From positions 1 to 53,390 of the IMG/VR virus record IMGVR_UViG_3300025307_000067: 53,390 bases of DNA; one strand, given 5' to 3'. The notes under the pieces were generated by a model. It made no database searches. It was not told where the DNA came from and was given only the letters and a program-made list of their open reading frames with translations. This DNA comes from a virus. The translations under genes and the position numbers were made by a program. Shown here piece after piece: positions 30,608 through 38,301 of this stretch (positions within the stretch are counted from its first letter, which is position 1; each line of letters begins with the position of its first letter).

Positions 30608-31465
30608 ATGAGAACACAAGATCAGATCGCATTAAGGATGTACGTCAGAGCCAGGGAAGATTTTCAGGACATGCGCAAACGAATGGATAACCGTCTTGGC
30701 CAAAAGGCAGATGGCAAAGCGCAGAACCTCAAGCAAGATCGGGTATTCAGCCAGGAAGACGCAAACAATTTCGGCATCATTTCTATGGAGGCCCGCCGCA
30801 ACGAAAAATCTGTGGAAAAGATGCTCAAGCAAGTACTGAAGCGTTTCCCCATCTATACCAAATGGCTGTTGAATGTCAAGGGTGTAGGCGAAGTCATGGC
30901 CGGCCACATCTTGGGTGATTTCGACATCACCGTTGCCACCACGGTTTCCAAGATGTGGCAATATTCTGGTCTTAACCCCGGTTTGGTTCGGGGCAAAGTT
31001 CGGATCGAGGCTGCCAAATACAAACCTGAAATGGGTCAGATAGCTTCTATCATATCTGATGAAGATGGCAAACCCAAGGATTACATCTATCAGAGCAATG
31101 ATCTGGTTAGGGGAGATAAGGCCACACCGGGCTATGTTCTGCCTTATAACAAGGCTTTACGCACTGCCTTGGTAGGTATCCTGGCCTCTGGATTTGTCAA
31201 GTGTCAATCATCCTACGCCATGGATTACTACTATCCTTACAAAGCCCGTCTGGAGCAGGAGTTCAATGGCGTGGCCAGCATCGGCAACAAAGATGAAGGC
31301 AAAGCGTGGAAGGATGTCAGTAAGGGTCATCGTGACAATGCTGCCAAGCGCTACATGATCAAGATGTTTCTGAAAGACCTGTATGTGGCATGGCGTACTA
31401 TGGAAGGGTTGGTTGTCAGGCCGCCTTATGCGGAAGAGTTTCTGGGTAAGGTACATTCTGAGTAA
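30608..31465 (+). CDS. Tas-like protein: Nop5/IS110-C-terminal fold, no nuclease domain
   Basis: 285 residues from ATG 30608 (AAGGAG upstream). A helical N-terminus is followed by LLNVKGVGEVMAGHILGDFD and SKMWQYSGLNP, the helix-hairpin-helix and Y-x-G-L block shared by IS110 transposase C-termini and Nop5/Tas proteins. Later blocks YNKALRTALVGILASGF and GHRDNAAKRYMIKMFLKDLY complete that fold. The IS110 N-terminal DEDD domain is missing, and no RuvC or HNH domain is present, so it resembles the nuclease-lacking (TasA-type) members. Arrays 2 and 3 flank it directly. Confidence 0.75.
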   Translation: MRTQDQIALRMYVRAREDFQDMRKRMDNRLGQKADGKAQNLKQDRVFSQEDANNFGIISMEARRNEKSVEKMLKQVLKRFPIYTKWLLNVKGVGEVMAGHILGDFDITVATTVSKMWQYSGLNPGLVRGKVRIEAAKYKPEMGQIASIISDEDGKPKDYIYQSNDLVRGDKATPGYVLPYNKALRTALVGILASGFVKCQSSYAMDYYYPYKARLEQEFNGVASIGNKDEGKAWKDVSKGHRDNAAKRYMIKMFLKDLYVAWRTMEGLVVRPPYAEEFLGKVHSE

Positions 31466-31467
31466 GT

Positions 31468-31838
31468 AAGTGAGCCAAAAAACTCAAGTAAATCAATGCT
31501 GAGAAGCGAGTCAGAACCTGTAAGTAAACCACTGTTGCAAAGCGAGTCATCAAATTCAAGTAAACCAGGGATTGCAAACGAACCATACCCTTAAAGTAAA
31601 ACCATAAAAGGGAAGTGAGTCATATACCTTAAGAAAAACCATGTCATATAAGCGGACCACGGTCGTAAAGAAACCCAACATGGAAAAGTTGGCCAGGTTC
31701 TCCAAGGAATCCGAGTTATGAAGCGAGTCGTGCGTTACAAGGAAACCACATTAAGGCAGCGAGCCATAATGATAAAGAACGCCAATTAGGCAAAGCGGGT
31801 CAAAGAGTTTAAACAAATCATGTTTGATAAGCGGGAGC
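31468..31838 (+). repeat. TIGR-like guide array 3 (longest)
   Basis: About 21 alternating half-units of 18 nt (two are 19, one is 17), from AAGTGAGCCA at 31468 to AAGCGGGAGC at 31829. Repeats drift more here (AAGTTGGCCA, AAGGAATCCG, CAGCGAGCCA). In the frame that makes array 1 look like KKT/KRA peptides, in-frame TAA and TGA occur repeatedly, so it is not coding. It ends at a terminator. Confidence 0.8.
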
Positions 31839-31842
31839 GCGT

Positions 31843-31885
31843 AAAACCCTGAGGCGAATTAAGTCGCTTTGGGGTTTTATTTTTT
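31843..31885 (+). terminator. intrinsic terminator closing the TIGR-Tas-like operon
   Basis: AAAACCC, AGGCGA, loop, TCGCTT, GGGTTTT followed by ATTTTTTATT: a two-part stem and a U-tract. Confidence 0.85.
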
Positions 31886-31918
31886 ATTCTTTGTCTTTTC
31901 TTTCCTTTATTATATAAT
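31881..31918 (+). promoter_or_regulatory. bipartite promoter of the head operon
   Basis: TTTTTATTCTTTG (31881-31893), 19 nt, TATAAT (31913-31918). The box begins inside the U-tract of the preceding terminator. Confidence 0.75.
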
Positions 31919-31928
31919 TGAATTTAAG

Positions 31929-31997
31929 ATGATATGCCTTATCTGTAAACGACCAGAATGCTGGGCGGAATACAAGGAGAGTTGTCGGCGTGGGTGA
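31929..31997 (+). CDS. possible 22-residue Cys-rich peptide
   Basis: MICLICKRPECWAEYKESCRRG has a CxxC and two more cysteines, like a minimal zinc knuckle. It starts a few bases after the predicted transcript start, with only a weak ribosome site. Tentative. Confidence 0.3.
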   Translation: MICLICKRPECWAEYKESCRRG

Positions 31998-32041
31998 GAT
32001 TAATTTCCACACCCAACAATCCTCCAATGAGGAACAAAACA

Positions 32042-33514
32042 ATGACGACTAAATCAAAAGTCACCCCGATAAAACCGAATGCTGATTTCAGCGCCATCCA
32101 GGTTATGAGCACCATGCTCTCCAGGGCAATGCTCTCGGCACAACTTGGAATGAGTTACGGGACGAATCGCGATCTTTATCAAGCTCTTGGCTATGATAAG
32201 GACATAACATATAACCAGTACGTGAGCCAATATAGCCGCCAAGATATCGCCAGGGCTGTCATCGACCGACCGGTATCAGCCACTTGGCAAGGCGGGTTTG
32301 AACTGATTGAAGCAAATGACGAGAAAGACACTAAGTTGGAAAATGCCTGGTATGACCTATATGATAAACTAAAACTCCGTTCCAAATTGGCCCAACTGGA
32401 CCGTCTTACTGGCCTTGGTACCTACGGAGTTCTACTCCTTGGTCTATCTGATGCCAAGACCATTCAGGACTTCGCCCAACCAGTACAGGGAGTCAAACAC
32501 GATCTACTCTACGTCAAACCCTTTGGCGGCATGGCCACTCAAGGTAGTGCCCGGATTCAAACCTACGTAACAGGCCCTTCTGATCCACGTTATGGCCAAC
32601 CTCTTATCTATTCCATTACCATTAACAATCTGAGTACCGGCTCCAGCGAAATCCTCCAGGTTCATTACAGTAGAGTCATTCATGTGGCAGATGGTCTAAT
32701 GGAATCTGAGATTGAAGGTACACCTCGCCTTATGTGCGTATGGAATCGTCTGATGGATTTGGAAAAGATAGTCGGCGGTTCGGCTGAGATGTTTTGGCGT
32801 GGCGCTCGTCCCGGCTATACCGGTGCCATTGACAAAGAGTTCCAAGTCACTCCAGAAGCCAAAGCGGACTTGCAGGCTCAGTTGGATGAATATGAACACA
32901 ACTTACGACGCTTCCTTACCACCCAGGGGGTTGATATCAAGTCCCTCCAATCTCAGGTTGAAAATCCAACTGCCCATGTTGATGTCTGTATCCAGATGAT
33001 CAGTGCTGTTACAGGTATTCCCAAGCGGGTGTTGACTGGGAGTGAGAGAGGGGAGCTTGCCAGTACGCAAGATCAATCGTCATGGTTCAATCTCATTGAC
33101 GGCCGTAGAGGAGAGTTTGCAGAGCCGATGATAATCAGACCATTCATTGATCGTTGCATTGAACTCCAGATACTGCCGCCCCCAGTTAAAGAATATTCTA
33201 TCCAATGGCCAGATTTAAGATCTCCCAGTGATAAGGACAAAGCCGACATTGGGTCTGTCAGATCAACTGCTATCAAAAACTATGCCTCAACTCCAGCTGC
33301 TGAATTGGTAGTGCCCAAGAAATCATTCTATCGAATCTGCCTCGGGCTGGATGACGATGAGGTCAGCTTGATCGAAGAAGAGCTCCAGGCGGCATTGGGA
33401 TCTGAGGTTAACGCTCCTGAGATGCAGCCTGGGGGGGGAGTGGTTGTGCCTCCCCCGGTTCCTGCTGTGGTGCCGCCGGCGAATCAACCTCCCATTCCAC
33501 CCGCGGGCAAATAA
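32042..33514 (+). CDS. portal protein (DUF1073-like)
   Basis: 490 residues starting MTTKSKVTPIKPNADF; GAGGA 9 nt upstream decides the start. RAVIDRPVSATWQGGFEL, LGTYGVLLLGL and the helical stem region with a late ISAVTGIPKRVLTGSERGELAS follow DUF1073 portals. The proline-rich C-terminus is typical of flexible portal tails. It forms the dodecameric ring for DNA entry, next to the MuF protein as usual. Confidence 0.87.
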   Translation: MTTKSKVTPIKPNADFSAIQVMSTMLSRAMLSAQLGMSYGTNRDLYQALGYDKDITYNQYVSQYSRQDIARAVIDRPVSATWQGGFELIEANDEKDTKLENAWYDLYDKLKLRSKLAQLDRLTGLGTYGVLLLGLSDAKTIQDFAQPVQGVKHDLLYVKPFGGMATQGSARIQTYVTGPSDPRYGQPLIYSITINNLSTGSSEILQVHYSRVIHVADGLMESEIEGTPRLMCVWNRLMDLEKIVGGSAEMFWRGARPGYTGAIDKEFQVTPEAKADLQAQLDEYEHNLRRFLTTQGVDIKSLQSQVENPTAHVDVCIQMISAVTGIPKRVLTGSERGELASTQDQSSWFNLIDGRRGEFAEPMIIRPFIDRCIELQILPPPVKEYSIQWPDLRSPSDKDKADIGSVRSTAIKNYASTPAAELVVPKKSFYRICLGLDDDEVSLIEEELQAALGSEVNAPEMQPGGGVVVPPPVPAVVPPANQPPIPPAGK

Positions 33515-33631
33515 ATGAGGTATAGCCCCCTCATTAAACTATGTCTACAACCAATTGTAACGCTGGTTACTGCGAGTTTCTTATAGGCTTGGCCTCTTTT
33601 AAGGGGTAAGATAAAAAGGAGTAGTTTTAGG

Positions 33632-36600
33632 GTGTCAGTGCCGGCTAAAAAATCTAGAAAACCAGGTTATGTTATCTATGGTGGCCAAGGCTCCGGCAAC
33701 TTTGGCCATGCCGGTAGACCTACCCAAGCTAACCTAACCCAGTCTGATACCTCTACTCTCCTACTCGTACCATCTATCAATATCTATGCTAAACTGGCCC
33801 GTGTGGACCCCACCCGCACATTAGTCCTCCGTAATAACTTCGTTGCTCAGATGACGGCCCGTTTTAGAAAACTCAAAGCCATTATACAGAAAGCTGTCGT
33901 TGATGACGATTGCTTTGGTATCGCCAAGCCTGAATCACAAGGAAGAAGGATTGTGGTGCAGGCTGATCTCACCACCCGGGGTGGCAGATCATTCGACTTT
34001 CCTACCTCACAAGAGAAATCAGCCGCCTTCCTGGAGTGGCTCCGAACCCAGGAACAAGCTGGAATATTAGAAACAGTAAGAATCCCCCAGGTAGGCACTG
34101 GTATAGAAAGTGCCTGGACCGACGTTTTCATAAAAGATAGTTACCAGCGCGGTGTCCAACGAGCCAGAGACGAACTCCTCCGCGGAGGTTATGCTGTTCC
34201 ATCTATGGAAGTTACTGGAGGGATATCCGCGAGCATGATGCAACCCATGCATATAAATCGCCTCGGCGTCGCATTTTCACGCACCTTCGATGGACTCAAA
34301 GGTATAACGAGCGCGATGGATACTCAAATCAGTCACGTCCTCACCAAGGGCTTGGCAGATGGAGACGGCCAGGCTACTATTGCCAAGAAACTCCTCGCCA
34401 CCATCGACGGAAACAACGCCGGTACGTTGGGGATAACGGATTCACTTGGACGCTTTATCCCGGCGGAGCGTCGGGCCGCTATGCTGGCTAGGACAGAGGT
34501 CATACGAGCCCATGCGCAAGGCACACTCCAGGAATTTAAGAACTGGGGTGTTGCTGGAGTTGATGTATTGGCTGAGTGGGTAACTGCTGGCTTCAATGTA
34601 TGTCCCGAGTGTCAAGAACTGGCTGAAAAAGGACCATACAAGATTGAAGAAGCGTGGGATATGCTGCCAGCACATCCCCATTGCTTTATTAGCCCTATGA
34701 TTCCGATTTATACATCAACTGGTTGGAGACCAATTGGTACAGTTCAAGTTGGGGATATGGTTCTTACTCATAAAGGGAGATTCAAGAGAGTATATGGTCT
34801 GCCGAGGACTTTGAAACAAACACCAGAAGTTGTTCATTTTAGTCTTCGAGGTTTTGATAACGATGGTGTGACAATGACAACAAACCATCCAGTGTTGGTT
34901 TCGAATAAATTGTTGCCTCCGCATTGGAAAGAAGCTGGAAAATGTACTCTTGAAGATAGGATAGTTTTATTTGCGAGTAGATGTAAAAGATGCGATAAAA
35001 AAATCCCTTGGTTTAGAACTTATTGTTCTGGGAGCTGTTGTAGTTCTGACAATGCAGAAAGGCAATGGGCTGATCCTGCTCATAGAGAAAATGTTAGTAA
35101 AAAGAACAGAGAAGCTAATTTGAGACAATATGCTTCTGGCGAGAGAGACAGATTTGCCACGAAGAAAGCCAACGAAAAAATTCGGAAAATGATTAAAGAT
35201 GGAACTTGGGGAACTTGGATGTGTGATGATTTCTTTAAGAAGGTTTTCCAAGTTACCAATACTCCAGAACAAATAGCTGTCAACTCTGAGAGAATGAAGA
35301 AAAAAAATCCAATGCATGACCCCGCTATTGTTGCGAAAGCGACAGCTTCTCTTATTAAAACTCTTGAGTTGCATCCAGAGAAAAGATTGAATGCAAGAAT
35401 GGCCAAGCATCGCAAAAGCAATAAGATGACAGGCATTGAACAACTAATGGCTCAGCTTCTTGATCGTCTTGGAATCGAATATATTTTTCAATATCCAATT
35501 TTGAGATATGATGTTGATTTTGCTATACCAACTCTGAAGATTGCAATCGAGTGCGATGGTGAATACTGGCATCAAGATAAACAGAAGGATTTGATCAGAC
35601 AAAAGAGGATTGAAGCAGAAGGTTGGTTTGTATTAAGATATACTGAAACAAAGATTAATCAGTGCTTTGATGAAATTGAAGACGAAGTTGTGAGAGTTTT
35701 AGCTAATCATAATGGTGATTATGAATTTGTTGGTCACCCTATCAAGAAAATTGAAAGAAGAACAGTTACAAAGCCATTGACTTTATATAATCTTGCTGTT
35801 GAGGAAGATGAATCATATATAGCAAGGGGATTAGTGGTTCACAATTGCCGCTGTGCCTGGCTGGCAAAACCAATAGATGGCAAGGAGAAGACCCCAGTTG
35901 AGGTGGCGCCGGAAGATATAGTCAGTATCATTTCTCCAGAAGATTCAGTTTTTGATAGCATTGCCAACAACTATCTCGAGTCTCCATCATCTATACAAGG
36001 CAGAGATAGAACCCTCGAAGGTCTGGCCGAAACTCAAGGATTTACTCAGCTTCCTAAAGTAGTCTCTGGACAGGAATTTGAAGATATAGTTCAGCAGCAA
36101 GGAATGAAGGAACTTTTTCGCGGGGTTCAGAACAGTAATATCGCTAATATGTTTGCTACCGGTGACTATTATGGTGCAACCGGAGCCTTTGGAAGCGGTA
36201 CATACGCTGCTATGGAGCAGGATTTGGCCAAGTTGTATATGGCCGGGGATAATGCAGTATTAATGAGAATGGGCCTACCAGCAGATGTCAAGATTGGTAA
36301 GTATGCTGATGTCCTTGCAAGTATGAAGCAAGATACAACTTTTGAAAAGGCTGGCAGTAAGGTATTTATGCAAGGATTTAAAGAAAACAGTGAGTTCCTG
36401 GTAGAAAAAGGCAAGGTCATTGAATCTGTTACGAAGGATGTAGGTAGATGGGCGGTGGTTAATGGTTATGATGCTATCCAAGCCCCAGATCAGATGATTA
36501 TATTGAATCGCAGTAAGGTATTGGTCAGCAATGATCTTCTTTCTAGGGAAGGAAAAGTTATTAGATTGCTCCCCGAAACCCCAGCCGCTGGTGTGGTGAA

Positions 36601-37210
36601 GTGGAAGCCGGTTATGAGCAAGGCAGAGGCAGAGAAGTTTATTGAAGGTAGTAAGTATACAGAGGACGTTTATCATGTGACTTATGAGCAGAATGCGAAA
36701 GCAATTATGAATGAAGGTTTTGATTTAGAAAAGAAAGGTTTCGGAAGAGTTTTTGGTGAAGGTGTTTATGCTGGAATGGATTTAGAAACAAAGAGTATTT
36801 ATAGAATAATGGCAGGAGGATTAAAAACTGAGAGCTTAACTCTAAAAGTTAAAGTAGATAATCCATTATTTTTAAGCGGTAGTAAGATGTATGGAATAGA
36901 TAAGACTAATATTTATGAAGACATAGTAAATAAGAAACATCAGTTTATGAAAGAGATTAATAAGAATGATATTAAATTAAGTAACCAGGCAGATATAAAA
37001 TTTCCTGGAAATCCAAGTGGAAAAAGACAATGGCTAAATGAGAATGGTTTTGTAGGATATAGCGAATTGGATTCAAAAGCATTTACTATGGCAGTTAAAG
37101 ATTTCGGATATGATTCGATAATAATAGAAGAAAAAGGCGGGCCAACTAAAATACTAGGTGGAAATCAAATTATTACTTTTGATCCTAAAAAGGTTGTGGT
37201 GATAAAATGA
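33632..37210 (+). CDS. MuF-type head protein with an intein and two C-terminal ADP-ribosyltransferase-like domains
   Basis: 1192 codons from a GTG (AAGGAG upstream); 804 residues after removal of the 388-residue intein. The MuF domain (about 160-350 plus 739-750) has ARTEVIRAHAQGTLQEF and the closing CPECQELAEKG ... HPH/CRCAW motif. Its C-terminal domains are toxin-like. The first (about 805-970) has KELFRGVQ and GAFGSGTYAAMEQDLAKLY. The second (about 1010-1190) has VYHVTYEQNAKAIMNEGF, FGEGVYAGMD and FGYDSIIIEEKGG. Both resemble ADP-ribosyltransferase folds (H/R, S/Y, E pattern). MuF proteins with effector tails are injected with phage DNA or used as polymorphic toxins. Confidence 0.82.
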   Translation: MSVPAKKSRKPGYVIYGGQGSGNFGHAGRPTQANLTQSDTSTLLLVPSINIYAKLARVDPTRTLVLRNNFVAQMTARFRKLKAIIQKAVVDDDCFGIAKPESQGRRIVVQADLTTRGGRSFDFPTSQEKSAAFLEWLRTQEQAGILETVRIPQVGTGIESAWTDVFIKDSYQRGVQRARDELLRGGYAVPSMEVTGGISASMMQPMHINRLGVAFSRTFDGLKGITSAMDTQISHVLTKGLADGDGQATIAKKLLATIDGNNAGTLGITDSLGRFIPAERRAAMLARTEVIRAHAQGTLQEFKNWGVAGVDVLAEWVTAGFNVCPECQELAEKGPYKIEEAWDMLPAHPHCFISPMIPIYTSTGWRPIGTVQVGDMVLTHKGRFKRVYGLPRTLKQTPEVVHFSLRGFDNDGVTMTTNHPVLVSNKLLPPHWKEAGKCTLEDRIVLFASRCKRCDKKIPWFRTYCSGSCCSSDNAERQWADPAHRENVSKKNREANLRQYASGERDRFATKKANEKIRKMIKDGTWGTWMCDDFFKKVFQVTNTPEQIAVNSERMKKKNPMHDPAIVAKATASLIKTLELHPEKRLNARMAKHRKSNKMTGIEQLMAQLLDRLGIEYIFQYPILRYDVDFAIPTLKIAIECDGEYWHQDKQKDLIRQKRIEAEGWFVLRYTETKINQCFDEIEDEVVRVLANHNGDYEFVGHPIKKIERRTVTKPLTLYNLAVEEDESYIARGLVVHNCRCAWLAKPIDGKEKTPVEVAPEDIVSIISPEDSVFDSIANNYLESPSSIQGRDRTLEGLAETQGFTQLPKVVSGQEFEDIVQQQGMKELFRGVQNSNIANMFATGDYYGATGAFGSGTYAAMEQDLAKLYMAGDNAVLMRMGLPADVKIGKYADVLASMKQDTTFEKAGSKVFMQGFKENSEFLVEKGKVIESVTKDVGRWAVVNGYDAIQAPDQMIILNRSKVLVSNDLLSREGKVIRLLPETPAAGVVKWKPVMSKAEAEKFIEGSKYTEDVYHVTYEQNAKAIMNEGFDLEKKGFGRVFGEGVYAGMDLETKSIYRIMAGGLKTESLTLKVKVDNPLFLSGSKMYGIDKTNIYEDIVNKKHQFMKEINKNDIKLSNQADIKFPGNPSGKRQWLNENGFVGYSELDSKAFTMAVKDFGYDSIIIEEKGGPTKILGGNQIITFDPKKVVVIK
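34682..35845 (+). mobile_element. intein with an EDxHD/Vsr-like homing nuclease
   Basis: 388 residues inserted in the conserved HPH/CRC motif of the MuF domain. It begins with Cys (CFISPMIPIYTSTGWRPIGT), has block B TTNHPVLVS, and ends LVVHN before Cys+1. The central part has a Cys-rich segment (CKRCDKKIPW, CSGSC), NUMOD-like basic repeats, and a nuclease core YDVDFAIPTL, IECDGEYWH, RIEAEGWFVLRYTE. Canonical splice residues (Cys1, His-Asn, Cys+1) suggest it is active. Confidence 0.9.
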
Positions 37211-37389
37211 AAGGCTGCCTTACTTGTCAATACTTTGAATGGAAGGACGAAGTTTTTCCAATATGTCAAGCCTTCCCAAACGGAATTCCAGTTGTCTTTA
37301 CCTCTGGCCAATTCCTGCACGACAAAGTAGTTGAAGGTCAAGTAGGAGATTTCGTCTGGACTAAAAAGGAACTAACCAATGCTAGCTGA
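37207..37389 (+). CDS. small Cys protein, paralogue 1
   Basis: 60 residues: CLTCQYFEW, then CQAFPNGIPVVF and FLHDKVVEGQVGDFVW. It shares C-x-AFP-x-GIP with its downstream neighbour. ATGA overlap with the MuF gene. Function unknown; possibly an immunity or head accessory protein by position (inference). Confidence 0.65.
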   Translation: MKGCLTCQYFEWKDEVFPICQAFPNGIPVVFTSGQFLHDKVVEGQVGDFVWTKKELTNAS

Positions 37390-37591
37390 ACCCAAATGCT
37401 ATACCAGAAAATGCAAACATTTCCTGGGTGTCAAGTGGTACGGCGATGAGGAATCATCTGAGAACAATTACTGCGAAGCGTTCCCAGATGGCATCCCTCA
37501 GGAAATCGCTTACGGTACAAACCAGCATCTGAAACCTTTGCCAGATCAGGGCAATGACATTGTGTACGAGAAAGAGCAGCCGCTGAGATGA
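37379..37591 (+). CDS. small Cys protein, paralogue 2
   Basis: 70 residues: CYTRKCKHFLGVKWYG, CEAFPDGIPQEIAYG and QHLKPLPDQGNDIVYEKE. A diverged duplicate of the preceding gene, overlapping it by 11 nt. Function unknown. Confidence 0.65.
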   Translation: MLAEPKCYTRKCKHFLGVKWYGDEESSENNYCEAFPDGIPQEIAYGTNQHLKPLPDQGNDIVYEKEQPLR

Positions 37592-37743
37592 CTACTAAAA
37601 CTTTCATTGATGAACACCACCAGGACATGGTGGACAACAAACGCTGGGGTCAGCTCATCATTGTATATCAGAATGGTAAGCCTGTGGTGGTCAAGAAGGA
37701 AGAGACTCTGAAGCCCCCTAAGGAGAATGGAAATGGAAAATGA
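37588..37743 (+). CDS. 51-residue hypothetical protein
   Basis: MTTKTFIDEHHQDMVDNKRW then GQLIIVYQNGKPVVVKKEET. The start overlaps the previous stop (ATGA), and the next gene's ribosome site lies inside its end. A small strand-rich protein with a Lys/Pro tail. Unknown function. Confidence 0.58.
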   Translation: MTTKTFIDEHHQDMVDNKRWGQLIIVYQNGKPVVVKKEETLKPPKENGNGK

Positions 37744-37948
37744 AATCACCATCCAGCAATTCATAGACGCTAAGAAAGAATTGGAAGTCAACTTGGGCCT
37801 GGTTATTCAAGGGGTCGTCTCTGAATTTGAGATCAAAACTGGTTATACTCCTGGTTCAATTAAGGTGGATATGGTCGATACAACTTGTATGGGAGATGGC
37901 AGAACCCATTATGTGGTTGGAGAAATTCATACAGATTTTAATATTTAA
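37733..37948 (+). CDS. hypothetical protein
   Basis: 71 residues starting MENEITIQQFIDAKKEL; AGGAG at proper spacing selects this ATG. The N-terminal helix and IKVDMVDTTCMGDGRTHYVV suggest a small alpha/beta fold seen in phage head operons. Unknown. Confidence 0.62.
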   Translation: MENEITIQQFIDAKKELEVNLGLVIQGVVSEFEIKTGYTPGSIKVDMVDTTCMGDGRTHYVVGEIHTDFNI

Positions 37949-37972
37949 TCACGAAATCGTTAAAGGGATAAA

Positions 37973-38009
37973 TTTTATTCTTTGATTTATCAAATCCATA
38001 CATTATAAT
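37973..38009 (+). promoter_or_regulatory. bipartite promoter of the protease-capsid operon
   Basis: TTTTATTCTTTG (37973-37984), 19 nt, TATAAT (38004-38009). Start predicted near 38016. Confidence 0.75.
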
Positions 38010-38046
38010 AAATGATATATAATTAATTTTGGCATCGGAACAACCG

Positions 38047-38083
38047 GGCCATCTTCCCATAACAGGGTTGGTGGCCTTTTTAT
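38047..38083 (+). terminator. terminator-like hairpin early in the leader (possible attenuator)
   Basis: GGCCA, inner CCC/GGG pairing, TGGCC, then TTTTTATTT, about 60 nt into the transcript from 37973 and before the first gene. A signal here would gate the capsid operon. Confidence 0.5.
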
Positions 38084-38094
38084 TTGGAGATAAA

Positions 38095-38289
38095 GTGATC
38101 AGTGTCAGCCCAGAAACATGCAGGTTTGATGACATGCTTTGTACCGAGTGTCCGAGCCGGACTTTTTGTGAGCCTCTTGATCCAATGTTGGCCTTGCAAG
38201 TGGTACAAGAAGATAAACCCAAACATCGTAGAATGCCAGCCTGGCTTAAAGACGCTTCGGCATCGGTCAAGCGGTCATATGGTTTTTGA
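38095..38289 (+). CDS. small Cys-rich protein
   Basis: 64 residues from a GTG with GGAG 5 nt upstream: SVSPETCRFDDMLCTECPSR and TFCEPLD give four cysteines, probably zinc-binding. The C-terminus is a short basic helix. A longer frame from TTG 38029 would read through the attenuator hairpin. Unknown role. Confidence 0.58.
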   Translation: MISVSPETCRFDDMLCTECPSRTFCEPLDPMLALQVVQEDKPKHRRMPAWLKDASASVKRSYGF

Positions 38290-38301
38290 GGAGAGATAAA
38301 G

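Noticed and set aside
30608-31465. Intact IS110 transposase with bridge RNA
   Set aside because: The N-terminal DEDD/RuvC-like domain is missing, no element ends are visible, and the flanking arrays fit a Tas role better.
29460-31838. CRISPR array
   Set aside because: Repeats are only 10 nt and of two alternating kinds, spacers are 8 nt, and there are no Cas genes. The geometry fits TIGR instead.
37379-37948. Long minus-strand frames opposite the small head genes
   Set aside because: The plus-strand genes have overlapping starts, ribosome sites and paralogy; the opposite frames have none.
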